Source: CAYRYU01 sp964428355 (lineage in GTDB: Bacteria; Muiribacteriota; Ozemobacteria; Ozemobacterales; Ozemobacteraceae). Taken from it: a stretch of 64,000 nt of DNA. The notes under the pieces were generated by a model that ran no database searches, was not told where the DNA came from, and saw nothing but the letters and a program-made list of their open reading frames with translations. The stretch covers positions 6,721-70,720 of the forward strand of contig CAYRYU010000032.1 in assembly GCA_964428355.1 (NCBI GenBank). The letters are read 5' to 3'. Below, piece after piece: positions 9,200-19,200 of this stretch (position 1 is its first letter; each line of letters begins with the position of its first letter). Both the position numbers and the translations under genes were made by a program.

Positions 9200-11283
9200 T
9201 GGTCTTCTCCCAGGATTCTCTCGTAGGTGATCCAGGGGGAGATGGTAACCGAATCCACCTCGAGGCCGCTTTTCAGCAAAGGATCGTAGGCAATCTCATG
9301 TGCTCCCCGGGGCCAGGTCGTCGCAAATCCCACTCCGAAACGTCGTGCGGAGCCGAGGCGGTCGCAGATCAGGGCTCCATTCAACCGCAGGGAACCCGCA
9401 CCGGTGTCGAATCCGAGCGAGCCGTTCGCATGCTCGTTGACGGCGATCAGGACCGCCTGAATCGGATCCTTCGTGGCGATCCCGATCGAGGGTGGCGGAC
9501 CATAGGCATAAAGGCAACAGAGATCCTGGCCGTCGGCGGGATCACGCTCCAGACCTGTGCGAACGTTTATCCGTTCCGCCACCAGCATTCCGCATCCTTC
9601 GACCAGAAGGGGTTTTCCCGAGGCGGTTCCGAGGTCGATGGTTCCCTTTTTCACCCAGACGGCTCCGTGAAGGCGAAGCTTTCCGGCTTTTCGGTCGAGG
9701 ATCCCGAACCTCTCGAGATCGTCGGGAGTCGTGAAAGTCCGGCTCCAGAGGGTGACGTGCCAGAAAGGGGAAAACTTCGCGCTGGTCGGCTGGTCCATCA
9801 GCCGTTCGTTTCCGGGCGTGAAAAAGAAATGGTCGGCGGGATACCCGGGCTTTGGAGGGTCGAAAGGTGGAAACCCGCCCTGGAACTTCCCCCCGAAGGG
9901 AAAGGAATCCACCATGTTCGAGAGGACTGGGGGTTGCCCCTGTCCCGTGAACCGTTGGTTGAGCGTCGGAAGATACCCGTAGAATGCCCGCAGTTCGGGA
10001 TAGATCGAGGGGGTGGTAGGCTCGAGACATGGAAATGTCGCGCGTTTTCCAATGAACTCGGCCGCCGCCGAGGGATCGCATTTCGTCCAGTCGAAGTTGA
10101 ACCTGACGAAGTACAGGAACCGCTGCCGGATTTCCCCTTCCATGACTGCCTCGAGAAACTCGGGTTGGGACAGGAGATCCACCGGCAGTCGGAGCACGCC
10201 CGGACTGATATTGGACTCGGCCCCGGTCTTGGCCTCGGCAAGTCCGTTTTCAACGGCTTCGAAAGCCTTCTTCTCCCCCCCGATGAGATCCTGGGGGAAC
10301 TCCTTGCCGAACGGCTCGTTGCTGATGGTGAAGATTCCAAGAAGGTTTGCGAAAACGGTCTGGTAACTAGCCACCTGGGCAATGGTCGGACGAAGGCCGA
10401 CGCAGTCGGTCAGTCCGATCTGTGGCGGTCCCCCCTTTCCATCGAATGGAGGGATCAGGGGGGAAAGATCGGGAGGGGTGTTCAGGAAGATCGGCCCCTT
10501 GCCCGCTGCGGACGCGGAACGGGGGGTTCCCCCAAGGAAGACCTTCCCCGCCCGTTTAATGTCCGAAGGTTGTACGATTCCGAGGGTGAAATACGGGTTG
10601 TTGAGAGAAACCCCGTTGGTTTCGTGGAACTCCTGGTATCCGTTTCGGACCAAGAGCGCGTAATCCAGGGGGAAAGCGCCGGCATATCCCTGCCGAGCGG
10701 CGTCGTGAACGCCGTTTACCAGCCCCAGCACCTTGAAGTCGTGGTAACGGACCATCCGGCACCCGGCAATCCGGCTGCCTTTTCCGGCCAGAGATGATCC
10801 GAAGAGCTGCGTCCGGACAACCAACCCGATCGTTCCGAAGCACTCGTGTCCGGCGTAGGGGCTGCCGCCGTCATCCTTCCTCAGGTCACGGATGGATGCA
10901 GTCGTTTCAACCTCGAGGTGAAGCCCCTGGTTCCGAAGCGAGGCCTGGAATGGCTCCAGGATGGGAGTGGAAAGGACCAGAGGTTCGTGTGCCTTTCCGG
11001 GCGGGAGGGAAACTTCACGCAAAACCCAACGGGAGATGGGGGAATCCGGGGTTTCAAGCGCTATCCTGAGTTGCGTGAAACCGGCCGAAATGGTGGCTTC
11101 CGCCCCTCTTTGAGCGATATCGGCATGCTCGAACCTGAACGAACTGTGCTGGAACTGCCTGGAAACCTGGAACACCTGGATGGCAAGGATGGAGAAGACG
11201 ACAAGGACAAAGAGGACGGTCAATACGACCATTCCCTTGAATCCAAGGGGATTTCGGGGTCTATTTGGTGAAAGGACTTTCAT
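9196..11283 (-). CDS. Large PilX/GspK-like pseudopilin
   Basis: 695 residues. The N terminus has a basic leader with Gly17|Met18, a hydrophobic helix without Glu at +5, and then a helix rich in Q, R and A (R-G-A-E-A-T pattern), as in PilX/GspK proteins. The long soluble domain (about residues 100-695) is unrecognised and much larger than usual. Its start lies 23 bases inside the anti-sigma gene, so translation is probably coupled to it. Together with the two following genes it forms a K-I-J-like trio. It could be a large tip adhesin or substrate-binding subunit (inference). Confidence 0.65.
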   Translation of the reverse strand: MKVLSPNRPRNPLGFKGMVVLTVLFVLVVFSILAIQVFQVSRQFQHSSFRFEHADIAQRGAEATISAGFTQLRIALETPDSPISRWVLREVSLPPGKAHEPLVLSTPILEPFQASLRNQGLHLEVETTASIRDLRKDDGGSPYAGHECFGTIGLVVRTQLFGSSLAGKGSRIAGCRMVRYHDFKVLGLVNGVHDAARQGYAGAFPLDYALLVRNGYQEFHETNGVSLNNPYFTLGIVQPSDIKRAGKVFLGGTPRSASAAGKGPIFLNTPPDLSPLIPPFDGKGGPPQIGLTDCVGLRPTIAQVASYQTVFANLLGIFTISNEPFGKEFPQDLIGGEKKAFEAVENGLAEAKTGAESNISPGVLRLPVDLLSQPEFLEAVMEGEIRQRFLYFVRFNFDWTKCDPSAAAEFIGKRATFPCLEPTTPSIYPELRAFYGYLPTLNQRFTGQGQPPVLSNMVDSFPFGGKFQGGFPPFDPPKPGYPADHFFFTPGNERLMDQPTSAKFSPFWHVTLWSRTFTTPDDLERFGILDRKAGKLRLHGAVWVKKGTIDLGTASGKPLLVEGCGMLVAERINVRTGLERDPADGQDLCCLYAYGPPPSIGIATKDPIQAVLIAVNEHANGSLGFDTGAGSLRLNGALICDRLGSARRFGVGFATTWPRGAHEIAYDPLLKSGLEVDSVTISPWITYERILGEDQ

Positions 11284-11833
11284 TCGTTCCCGGCAGATGG
11301 ACGCCTTGTGATGCCGCGGGGGAGGCCAAGGTGGAAACCGGGACCTTTACGGGATCGGGGACCGGCCTGGGTGTCATGGTCGCGGCTGACGACGCAGTTG
11401 CGGCAGGTTTCGGAGCGGAACCGACCTGGTCAACCGGGGTCGCGACTGTTGGGGGGTTTTGGGGAAGGGAAGGGTGCTTGTTGTCTGTATGGGAACCGAC
11501 CCAGAGACCCACGACCAGGGCAACAACAGCGAGAGAGCCGCCCCCGACGATGATGCTGGTGATGCCGGGGTTCCCGGTTCCCGGGAGTGAGGCCTGAGGC
11601 TGGGGGAATTCCTTCTCGAGACTCTGGATGATCCTGTTTTTCAGGGCCGGGGAAGGAGCCGGAGGCTCGGGGCGCGGGGTTTTTTTCAAGGCTTCCGCCA
11701 CTTTCAACGCCTGTGCGCAGGCGGGACAACCATCGAGATGGGCCTGGAACTCCGCGCTGGGTTTGCCAACCCCGAGGCCGCCGGCCGCGGAGAGCTCGTC
11801 GAGGAATTTGCGGCATCCGTTTTCAGTTGGCAT
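11261..11833 (-). CDS. Membrane anti-sigma factor with zinc-binding ZAS motif
   Basis: 190 residues from the ATG at 11833, chosen because GGAGGT lies 6 bases before it; the open frame extends further upstream without such support. Near residues 30-38 is the zinc anti-sigma motif H-x3-C-x2-C (HLDGCPAC). A membrane segment at about residues 92-112 separates this cytoplasmic domain from a Pro/Ala/Thr-rich periplasmic tail. The gene overlaps the end of the ECF sigma gene by 11 bases, the usual arrangement for a cognate pair. Expected role: hold the sigma factor inactive until an envelope signal triggers release. Confidence 0.8.
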   Translation of the reverse strand: MPTENGCRKFLDELSAAGGLGVGKPSAEFQAHLDGCPACAQALKVAEALKKTPRPEPPAPSPALKNRIIQSLEKEFPQPQASLPGTGNPGITSIIVGGGSLAVVALVVGLWVGSHTDNKHPSLPQNPPTVATPVDQVGSAPKPAATASSAATMTPRPVPDPVKVPVSTLASPAASQGVHLPGTNESPFTK

Positions 11834-12386
11834 TGTTGACCTCCTTTTTGGAATCGGCAAGGCGGAGCTTTCCCAGGGCCCGGTGGAAACGTGACCGGAC
11901 CGTGTCTTCCCTTTCCCCAAGTCTCTCCGCGATCTCGGAAAATGGAAGGTCCTCGTAGATCCGCCACTCGATGAGCAAACGCTCTCCGGGTGGGAGGGCA
12001 TGCAGCAGTTCCGAAGCGGTCGATCTGGCTACAACCTCCTCCTCGGGGCCGGGGGCGGTTTCCCCATCGGAAGCCCGGAGGGCGGAGCCCTGCTGGACCT
12101 TTCTGCTTCGGACCATATCCAGGTAGACGTTCCTTCCTATCACCGTCAGCCAGGTGGTAAATGAGCGGCTCGAATCATAACTTTGCAGGAACCGGAAGGC
12201 CTTCAGGAAGGTCTCCTGGGCCATGTCATCGACCATGTCGGCGGGGACCCCGTAGGCATGGAGGAAGCCGATCAGACGGGGAAGATGGCGTTCAACCAGG
12301 AGATCGAACCTGCGGGGCCGCCCGGCCCGGATGTCTTCGATCAATTCACGATCGGTTGGGAAAACTGTCTGAGGCGATGGGGGCAA
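11823..12386 (-). CDS. ECF-type RNA polymerase sigma factor
   Basis: 187 residues. Region 2 has the pattern D-D-M-A-Q-E-T-F-L-K-A-F and T-W-L-x3-G-R-N; region 4 has P-F-S-E-I-A-E-R-L-G followed by a helix-turn-helix (R-S-R-F-H-R-A-L). The likely start is TTG at 12386, preceded by AAAGGA at a suitable distance; no ATG fits the family length better. The cognate anti-sigma gene overlaps its end, and three pseudopilin genes follow. Two lipoprotein genes precede it. Probable role: transcription of this operon or a wider envelope/pilus regulon. Confidence 0.88.
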   Translation of the reverse strand: MPPSPQTVFPTDRELIEDIRAGRPRRFDLLVERHLPRLIGFLHAYGVPADMVDDMAQETFLKAFRFLQSYDSSRSFTTWLTVIGRNVYLDMVRSRKVQQGSALRASDGETAPGPEEEVVARSTASELLHALPPGERLLIEWRIYEDLPFSEIAERLGEREDTVRSRFHRALGKLRLADSKKEVNNAN

Positions 12387-12404
12387 ACTAAGAGGTCCTT
12401 TCGG

Positions 12405-13472
12405 TCATTTCAGATATCCCGCCATGGTTCCTGTGGTGATGCCTTCCTCCTTGGTTTCTCCGGCAAGCCCGGAGATTTCGCTGGCTATCCTGGCTTCGAT
12501 GGATGAGGCATCCTTTTCCGTTACTCCGGGTTTCTTCAGCTGGGCGATCAGGTTCTGGCAGTTCTTCATGATCGCCTCGACCTTGGTGACCCTGCTGTCG
12601 TGAATTCCCTTCAGTTCAGCGGAATGTTGGCGGATGGCGTTGTAATCGCCCTGATGATTCTCGACCATCTTCTGCGCTCTGGAGTAAAGGTCTTCGAAAG
12701 CCTGTTTGGCCGAATTCCAGGGCATCCTCGCGGCGGCGAGATCGGTCTCGAGTTTCTGGACCCTTGCAGCGCTGACCACGAATGCTGCGGGGGTCGGGGT
12801 CGGGGATGGAGCGGGTGAGTCAACGGGTGTGGCGGGAGGTGCCTCCGGGCCGGTTTTCAGGAGCTTTTTCGCGATTTCCAGCAGCTCCAGAACCTCGTTT
12901 CCGGCAGACGAGAACTCTTTGGAGAGGCGATCGAACTCCTCTTTCCCCAAGTCTGGTTTTTCCAACTGTGCCCGGAGCCCGTCGAATTTCCGGAACGCTT
13001 CTTCCAGCTTGAAACAAGCGGCCTTGAAGGCTTCCATGTTCGTCACGTTGGCCGGGTTCTTTCCAGCCTCGAGCCCTGATTTCATCTGTTGGAAAACCGA
13101 GTCGAAAACTTTCGTGATCCCCTCGAGTTGGGAAGCCCGATTCGGATCAGCAGGGGCTTTGGGAGTTGTTCCTGCTGCCGTGTCTCCGGGCCGGTCCGTG
13201 GCACCGGCACCCTGAACCGTGGTGGATGATGCAGCATTCTCGGATCCGGAGGCGGTCAGGCCTGTGGAAATTGATCCGATTTTGGATTGCGTTCCGGAGG
13301 CAAGCTGTCCGGCTTTTTCGGCGGACCCCAGGGTGTCCTGGATTTCCTTGTTGGGAGTCGATGGTGCCTGAGCTCCTCCTCCCGTGTTGCCGCTCCCGCC
13401 GCAACCGGTCAGGATCAGAAGAGATCCCAGGATCAGACTCGAAATGACGAATTCGGATGGCTTGCTTTGCAT
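12405..13472 (-). CDS. Predicted lipoprotein with helical, coiled-coil-like body
   Basis: 355 residues. A type II signal peptide ends in the lipobox L-T-G-C (Cys24), so the mature protein should be lipid-anchored. After a Gly/Ser/Thr-rich linker come several long charged helices (about residues 120-200 and 235-340) separated by a Pro/Thr spacer at about 208-228. No known domain. The ATG has AGGAGGA upstream. It stands between another small lipoprotein gene and the ECF sigma gene, in the same direction and with short gaps. A role as envelope sensor or structural partner of the pseudopilins is only an inference from position. Confidence 0.7.
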   Translation of the reverse strand: MQSKPSEFVISSLILGSLLILTGCGGSGNTGGGAQAPSTPNKEIQDTLGSAEKAGQLASGTQSKIGSISTGLTASGSENAASSTTVQGAGATDRPGDTAAGTTPKAPADPNRASQLEGITKVFDSVFQQMKSGLEAGKNPANVTNMEAFKAACFKLEEAFRKFDGLRAQLEKPDLGKEEFDRLSKEFSSAGNEVLELLEIAKKLLKTGPEAPPATPVDSPAPSPTPTPAAFVVSAARVQKLETDLAAARMPWNSAKQAFEDLYSRAQKMVENHQGDYNAIRQHSAELKGIHDSRVTKVEAIMKNCQNLIAQLKKPGVTEKDASSIEARIASEISGLAGETKEEGITTGTMAGYLK

Positions 13473-13507
13473 AAATCCTCCTTTTCTTCTCCGGGGCGCC
13501 GGAGAAC

Positions 13508-13816
13508 CTACTTCCCGAATGGGGAAAGGACCGCGCCGGGATCCTCAGCGGCGTCCTGGATGCGTTGGATCTCGGGGACGACCTGCTCGGCCTTGTCCAG
13601 GCCTGTCCGGATCTGGTCGAGGATCTTCCAGTCGAGAGGTTTCCCCGTAAACTCCTGGTAGGCCCTTTCCACGGTCGGAAGCGTATCCCTTATCGCGTCG
13701 ATGGCCTTCTGAAAAACCTGTCCGGCCGAACAACCGGTCAGGGTAACGCTGATCAGGCAACACGCAATGAAGCTGAGAAATACTCGTCCAGGTCTTGAGC
13801 ATCGCGTCTTCTTCAT
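13508..13816 (-). CDS. Small predicted lipoprotein
   Basis: 102 residues with a signal peptide ending in L-T-G-C (Cys29). The mature part is a short, charged alpha-helical segment without a known motif, somewhat similar in style to the helices of the next lipoprotein (pattern of E-R-A-Y-Q-E-F, D-K-A-E-Q). First gene of the minus-strand operon leading into the ECF sigma factor; the following gene starts 35 bases later. The 96-base gap upstream, to the HEAT-repeat gene, presumably carries the promoter, but no convincing boxes are visible. Confidence 0.65.
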   Translation of the reverse strand: MKKTRCSRPGRVFLSFIACCLISVTLTGCSAGQVFQKAIDAIRDTLPTVERAYQEFTGKPLDWKILDQIRTGLDKAEQVVPEIQRIQDAAEDPGAVLSPFGK

Positions 13817-13912
13817 CGTCAGCCTCCCCTCATTTCGTTTCCAGACCGATTACGGAAGTTTCCGCCGGTTCGTGGCAGAAAATTTTGAAAATTGAAAAAT
13901 TCATGTGGGAAT

Positions 13913-16258
13913 TCATTGTTCTGGGGAAAACACCAGCAGGGTTCCGAGGACGACCCCGTCGGAAGTCATCTGGTGTGGCTTCAGATGCACCCGGATTCTC
14001 GAGCCTTTGGATGGAATCTCCGTCCGGTTCCCGGAAAGGGCGAGTCGGAAAACCGTTCCATCCTGACCGCGGACCGTCAACTGGCGCGATTGAAGATCGA
14101 ACTCCTCGACCGAGGCCTTGATGGAAATGGGTTCGGGGAGGAGACTCCTTCCGGCTTTTCGGGAAACCGGCGTGCCCTCCCCCTGGAGAAAGGCTACGAA
14201 AAGGCTGAAAAGGGCCATCACGACGAGAGTTCCCAGGGCCAGACGGCTTTGGAGGGGGTGGGTCCCTCCAAAACCTTCGGAAATGCTCTCGAGAGTTGAC
14301 ACCCGCTTCGCGTCGGTCCGCAGGACCCGGACGGAATACGCAGGGGGAGGCTTCTTACCGGCCGCCACCACCTTCGCATGGCGGTCTGGGAAAGTCGTGA
14401 GAAGGCGACGGATCTCCTCGGAGGACAGGCGTCCCGACTTTTCGAGGTGGGTTTCGCAACTTCGGAGGGCCTTCTTCAGGCGGGGTTGGAACTGGGTTCC
14501 GAGGCACGTTTCAAGCCGGAAGAAGGCGAAGAGGTTTTCCGGATCGGGATTTGCCTCGAAAAGATTCAGGCATGGAACAACGAGGTCGTCGTCTTTTCCT
14601 TCGCTCATGATCCTGACGAGCTGCTCCCGGATGAGGGAAAAATCCACGTGAAGAAGACAGGCGAGGGCCGACCGGCGCGCATCGGGATCGGGTTGTCCCA
14701 ACATCGTGAGGAGTGCGGAAATGGCCTGGGAGGAATCCTCCCGCTGCAGGATGTGAAGGGCGGCCACTTTCAACCTTGGGTTGGGGCTCTTGAGGTAGGT
14801 TCCGAGAAAAGGCATCACCTCGTCGAAGGCGAAACGAGCCATGTATTCGAGGCTTGCCACGGCAAGCCCGGTATCGGCGGACTTCCGGTGCAGGCGGGCA
14901 GCTGCTTCGAAACCGTCCAGCCCCAATCGGAGGGCGTTCCGAAGAACCGCTGCCCGAAGTTTGTCAGGGGAACCCTCGGCCTGGATGAGAAACCCGAGAT
15001 CGGCCCGAGCCGCCGGATTTGAATCGGGTTCCCATGCGGCCATCGCCGGAATCTGCTCCTCGGGCGGCAGTTCCCTGAAGGCCTTGGGGACCTGAACCGG
15101 GCCTGGCACAGTCTCAAGGCTCGCTAGAACGGCATCGAGCTCACGCTTTTCCGATTCATCTTCGGTTGTCTCCCGAGCCTCCCGGAATGCAGCCAGGATC
15201 ATCGGCTGTTTTGCCCGGGACACGATGGTGGCGAGAAGTTCCGGCCTCCCTCCGGGTTCGGCCCGGATTAGCCGCAAAAGGCATTCCCGGACGAAGCGGG
15301 CGGCGGCCCGGCGGTAGATCCAGTCCTGGAGACGTGCCTGATACGTGTGAAGCGGTTCGGCCAGGGTTTTTGATGCCGCCAATGCCTGGCTGGCCCCCTT
15401 TATCACGTCCTTGAGGAGGGCGTTTTTCTGGGCGGATGATCTCTCCGCGATTTCCCAGAGACGGTAGGGGATTTCGAGATCAGGGTTGATCCGGAAGTGG
15501 AGCCCCGCCTGCTTGACCAGCTCGAGGTCGGATTCCGCCGAGGTGAATTTCAGGAGGATCTCCTTGACCAGGCCGGGCGGCAGAAGAAAAGCGCATTTCA
15601 GGGCTGCGGCCCGGTCGGAGGGGGTCCCTTCGAGGAGCATCCACTCCAGGTGGGAAACGGCCTCGTCGGGGTCGATCCGGAAGAGGGTCTGGACGGCGAG
15701 AATGCGCTGACGCGGATCATCCGAAACAAGAAAGGCGGGAAGGAAACCGGCAAGTGCGGCGGGAAATCTCCTTCCGAGAACTTCCAATGCCGCGATCCTG
15801 GGAACCAGGCGTTCGTGCCCCAGAAATCCGGTGAGACGTGCAACGTCCGCTTCCGACCAGCAGTCGGAAAAGGTCCGGATCAGGGCGGCGGCAACGAACG
15901 GGTCATCCTCGTCGGAAAGAAGCCGGGATGCATCCTTCCGAAATGGAGCGGGGCCTTCGCTTTTGATCCTTCCCAGAAATCCCAGGCGCCGGCCTGGGGA
16001 CCAGCCTGGGAATTGCTGGCCCAACGATTCGGGGGAAACCTCGCCGACCGGGGCACCTGGACGCATTTCGGCAAGAAAGGCCAGAGCATGATCGATGAGC
16101 AACCGACATTCCTCGTCGGATTCGCGTTCCCGCCTCGAGGTGAGAGGCTCGCGGAATGCGGGATCGGGGACATCGAACACCGCCTCCAGAACCGCAAGGC
16201 GGGACGATTTCCGCTCCGATTCGATTTCTCTCGCAAGATCCCGGGGTAACAATGTCAT
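13913..16258 (-). CDS. HEAT-repeat protein with one membrane segment
   Basis: 781 residues from the ATG at 16258. Residues about 60-600 are a run of alpha-helical pairs with HEAT/PBS-like signatures (for example R-x-A-A-L-x-x-L, D-P-D-A-R-R-S-A-L-A-C-L-L). These form a protein-binding solenoid. Near residue 680 there is one hydrophobic segment, followed by a small beta-type C-terminal domain of about 80 residues. There is no ribosome site; instead a promoter (TTGTCC, 17 bases, TATCAT) ends 10 bases before the ATG, so the transcript should be almost leaderless. It probably serves as a scaffold; neighbours are a membrane PP2C phosphatase and a STAS protein. Confidence 0.7.
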   Translation of the reverse strand: MTLLPRDLAREIESERKSSRLAVLEAVFDVPDPAFREPLTSRRERESDEECRLLIDHALAFLAEMRPGAPVGEVSPESLGQQFPGWSPGRRLGFLGRIKSEGPAPFRKDASRLLSDEDDPFVAAALIRTFSDCWSEADVARLTGFLGHERLVPRIAALEVLGRRFPAALAGFLPAFLVSDDPRQRILAVQTLFRIDPDEAVSHLEWMLLEGTPSDRAAALKCAFLLPPGLVKEILLKFTSAESDLELVKQAGLHFRINPDLEIPYRLWEIAERSSAQKNALLKDVIKGASQALAASKTLAEPLHTYQARLQDWIYRRAAARFVRECLLRLIRAEPGGRPELLATIVSRAKQPMILAAFREARETTEDESEKRELDAVLASLETVPGPVQVPKAFRELPPEEQIPAMAAWEPDSNPAARADLGFLIQAEGSPDKLRAAVLRNALRLGLDGFEAAARLHRKSADTGLAVASLEYMARFAFDEVMPFLGTYLKSPNPRLKVAALHILQREDSSQAISALLTMLGQPDPDARRSALACLLHVDFSLIREQLVRIMSEGKDDDLVVPCLNLFEANPDPENLFAFFRLETCLGTQFQPRLKKALRSCETHLEKSGRLSSEEIRRLLTTFPDRHAKVVAAGKKPPPAYSVRVLRTDAKRVSTLESISEGFGGTHPLQSRLALGTLVVMALFSLFVAFLQGEGTPVSRKAGRSLLPEPISIKASVEEFDLQSRQLTVRGQDGTVFRLALSGNRTEIPSKGSRIRVHLKPHQMTSDGVVLGTLLVFSPEQ

Positions 16259-16268
16259 AGCCCACAAG

Positions 16269-16297
16269 ATGATAACCCGTCATCCGAACGGGGACAA
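16269..16297 (-). promoter_or_regulatory. sigma70-like promoter of the HEAT-repeat gene
   Basis: On the minus strand: -35 TTGTCC (16297-16292), 17-base spacer, -10 TATCAT (16274-16269). The ATG at 16258 is only 10 bases after the -10 box, predicting a 5' leader of about 0-4 bases. Confidence 0.6.
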
Positions 16298-16298
16298 C

Positions 16299-19200
16299 TC
16301 ATTTCCGCTCCACAACGACGATCGTGAAATCATCCGGCTGCCTTTCCCCGGTTGTCCAGAATGGGTGGTTGTTCATGAAGTCCGCCGGGGCCTCCGTTGC
16401 GGGAAGCCTCGGGCGGCGGGACAGATAATCGCCGAAACTGGAGAAACGGCGGTCTTTTGCCTCGCCCGGCCACGCCTCGACCATTCCGTCGGAATAGAGG
16501 AACAATCTTTCTCCATGGGCGAGGGAAATCTTCGCGGTCCCCAGTTTCTTGATCTGCGGTCTGATCCCGAGTGCGATCCCGGGAAGGTTCAGCATTTCCA
16601 TCGAGCCGTCCGCTCGCTGGCGGAATGGGTATGGATGCCCGCACCCATGAACGAGACATTCCCCCGTCGCGATGTCCACGAAGGCAAGGCAGAGAGTGAG
16701 ATTGAGCTTGCTCCTGGAGTAGACCGTTTCGTACAGGACGAGGTTCAGCCTCTGCAGGACATCCCCGGGAGAAGCTCCCGCCTTGAGGGAACTGACGACG
16801 ATGGCTTTCGACATCGCCATCACGAGAGCGGCCGGGACCCCATGCCCGGTAACGTCCCCCACGAGAACCAACAGGTTGCCGCTACCAGCTGGACTGGCCG
16901 ACCCGGACGCCACGTTCGCGTCGAACGCCACGTTCGGGTCGAACGCCACGTTCGGGTCGAACGCCACGTTCGGGTCGAACATGGCGGCCGGCGACCCTAT
17001 CCAAAGATAGTCGAAATAATCACCGCCCAGCTCTGAAGCGGATCGGGACAAGCCGTTTACGATGAACTCCCCTGCGATCAGTGGGGCGAGGGGAAAGAGT
17101 TGGGCCTGGACCTGGCGTGCAGTATCGACCTCCTCCAGGCTTTCGATCATGCGGTTGAAAAGGGAAGCCAGATCTCCCAGTTCGTCCGGATCCTGGTCCG
17201 GTATCCTGTGGTCGAACCGCTTCTCCCTGACTGCCGAGACGCCTACGGAAAGATCGGAAATCGGGGAAAGGACTTTTGCCGCAAGCAGCCTGCCAAGGCC
17301 CCCAGTGAAAAGGAGGGTAAGAAGGCCGAAGCCCAACACGAATGTCCTGATAATGCGGATTTCCGCGAGAATGGGTTCCTGGGGGGAGTAACGGATCAAA
17401 AGGTCGTTCCTGAGAACCTGCCCGGGAAAGGCGGTGACCGTGCAGGTCCGTCCGTTCACGAAGAGCGTCCGGTGCCGAGTGCGGGGTGATCGAAGAAGAT
17501 CCCTGACGAAGGCTTCCATGATCGGCTCCATCACGGTAGCCGAGCGGTAATGTACCAGGTCGATCCTTTTTCCGACGGGAAGCGTTCTTCTTTGGCCTGG
17601 GTAGCGTTTCGGGATGTACCGGACCCTCTCTGGAACCATGTTCACGACGAGCATTCCCGAACCGTCGAGGGAAAGGTGCGCTGGAAGAGCCCTTCGGAAG
17701 TAAACCGCGTGGAGATCCCCTTCCTTCCATTTTCCCGACACCAGGAAATCGGGTTCGTTCCCAGGGCCGTAAATGACGTCCATGAAAAGGAAAGCGTGGA
17801 GGGGTCCAAGGTCAAGGGGAAGGATCTCCCCGAAACGGGTGGTCAGGTCGTTTATGATCTCCCCCGATTCCTTTCCCGTGATCGAGCTGATGAACAGGTC
17901 CGCCTCGAGGCTTTTCCTGTCACCCTTCTTCCGGAGGTCGGGGTTGATGTGTTGGAGGACCTTGGTCAGGAGATCCTGGTAGATTCGCCCCTCGTTCTTT
18001 TCGGCTTTCCGGCTGCTCGTGGAGAAAACCTGGCGGGAGTCACTCGCCGTCACACGGATCGAGTTGCAGAGGAAATCCTTCCGGAATTTCCTCAGCTCCG
18101 TGATGAGGTTGTCCAAATCGGCCTTTTCCCGCCCCCGGACCTCGCCCAGAATCTGTTTCAGGCGGGACTGGCAAAGGTGGTTCGCGATGGGGGCCTTCGA
18201 ATCGAAAGACCGCAGGGTTTCCAGGGATTGGCGCTTTGCCTCCTGCATCAGACCTTCCCTTCGCTCCTCGACGTAGGCCAGGGCGATGAAACCCAACATT
18301 CCAAGCGGCAGGCCGGCCGAGAGGAGGAAAACCGCCCCCAGCTTTCTGCGAAGGGAAACATACGGAATCCGCCCGTTTCGCAGTACCGAAAAGGTTGTTC
18401 CGAGTACCAGCAGAAGGACCGAGAGGGAGACGACCGCATGGGCCCGCTTCAATGACCGGGAATCGAGGTCTGTATCGTCCTTGGCGGAGCAGACGAGGCG
18501 GAACCGGGGATCGAGCATGAGAACTGACCAGAGTCTTTCTCCCGCGCGGAAATGGCTGGTGGGCTCTCGCTCGAAACGGCTCAATACATACTTCAGGTCT
18601 TCGTCGAAGGGGGTTCCCACGGCCGGACTCCCGCCGATCCCCGTTCCGGTTCCGATCATCCGGCGTCCCTCCATGTCGACCAACCGTAGGCTGTTCCTAC
18701 CGGCATCGAGAAAGACCTTTCGGCGAAGACCAACCATGGGAGGCAGCCCCTGGCGGTGGATGAAGGCGAAAAAGGAGAACCGGGGGCCGTGGGAATGGAA
18801 AAACCAGGAATTCTTCGGTCCGGAGGAGGTTTTGTACAAACTGAGACCGTTTTCCAGGGAGGGGCGGGGTCCGACCACTCCTAGGTAGGAATCGGGTATT
18901 CCACCCAGATCCTTGAACTTCACGGGTTTTCCCGACCGGACATCCCTCAGCCTGCGCGCCAGGGTTCCCCCGATTCTTCGCGAGCGCTGAGGTTCCGTCT
19001 GGGCGAGAGCCTTCCCGTTTTCATCGAACAGGACGAAGGAAAAAAGACCCGGATACATTCTTCCCAGCCTTTTCAGGGTGGCCCATGCCGCCTTGACCGT
19101 CCGGCAGCGTGTCTCGACCCTTCTGCCAACCCCACGGAGGCTCTTGAGAAGGAACCTCTCCGGGTCACTCCATGGTTGCAGAGCCCAGAGGACCTCATCC

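Noticed and set aside
16907..16978. Possible iterons or protein-binding array
   Set aside because: Units are 18 bp in frame within a coding sequence and encode a clean hexapeptide repeat.
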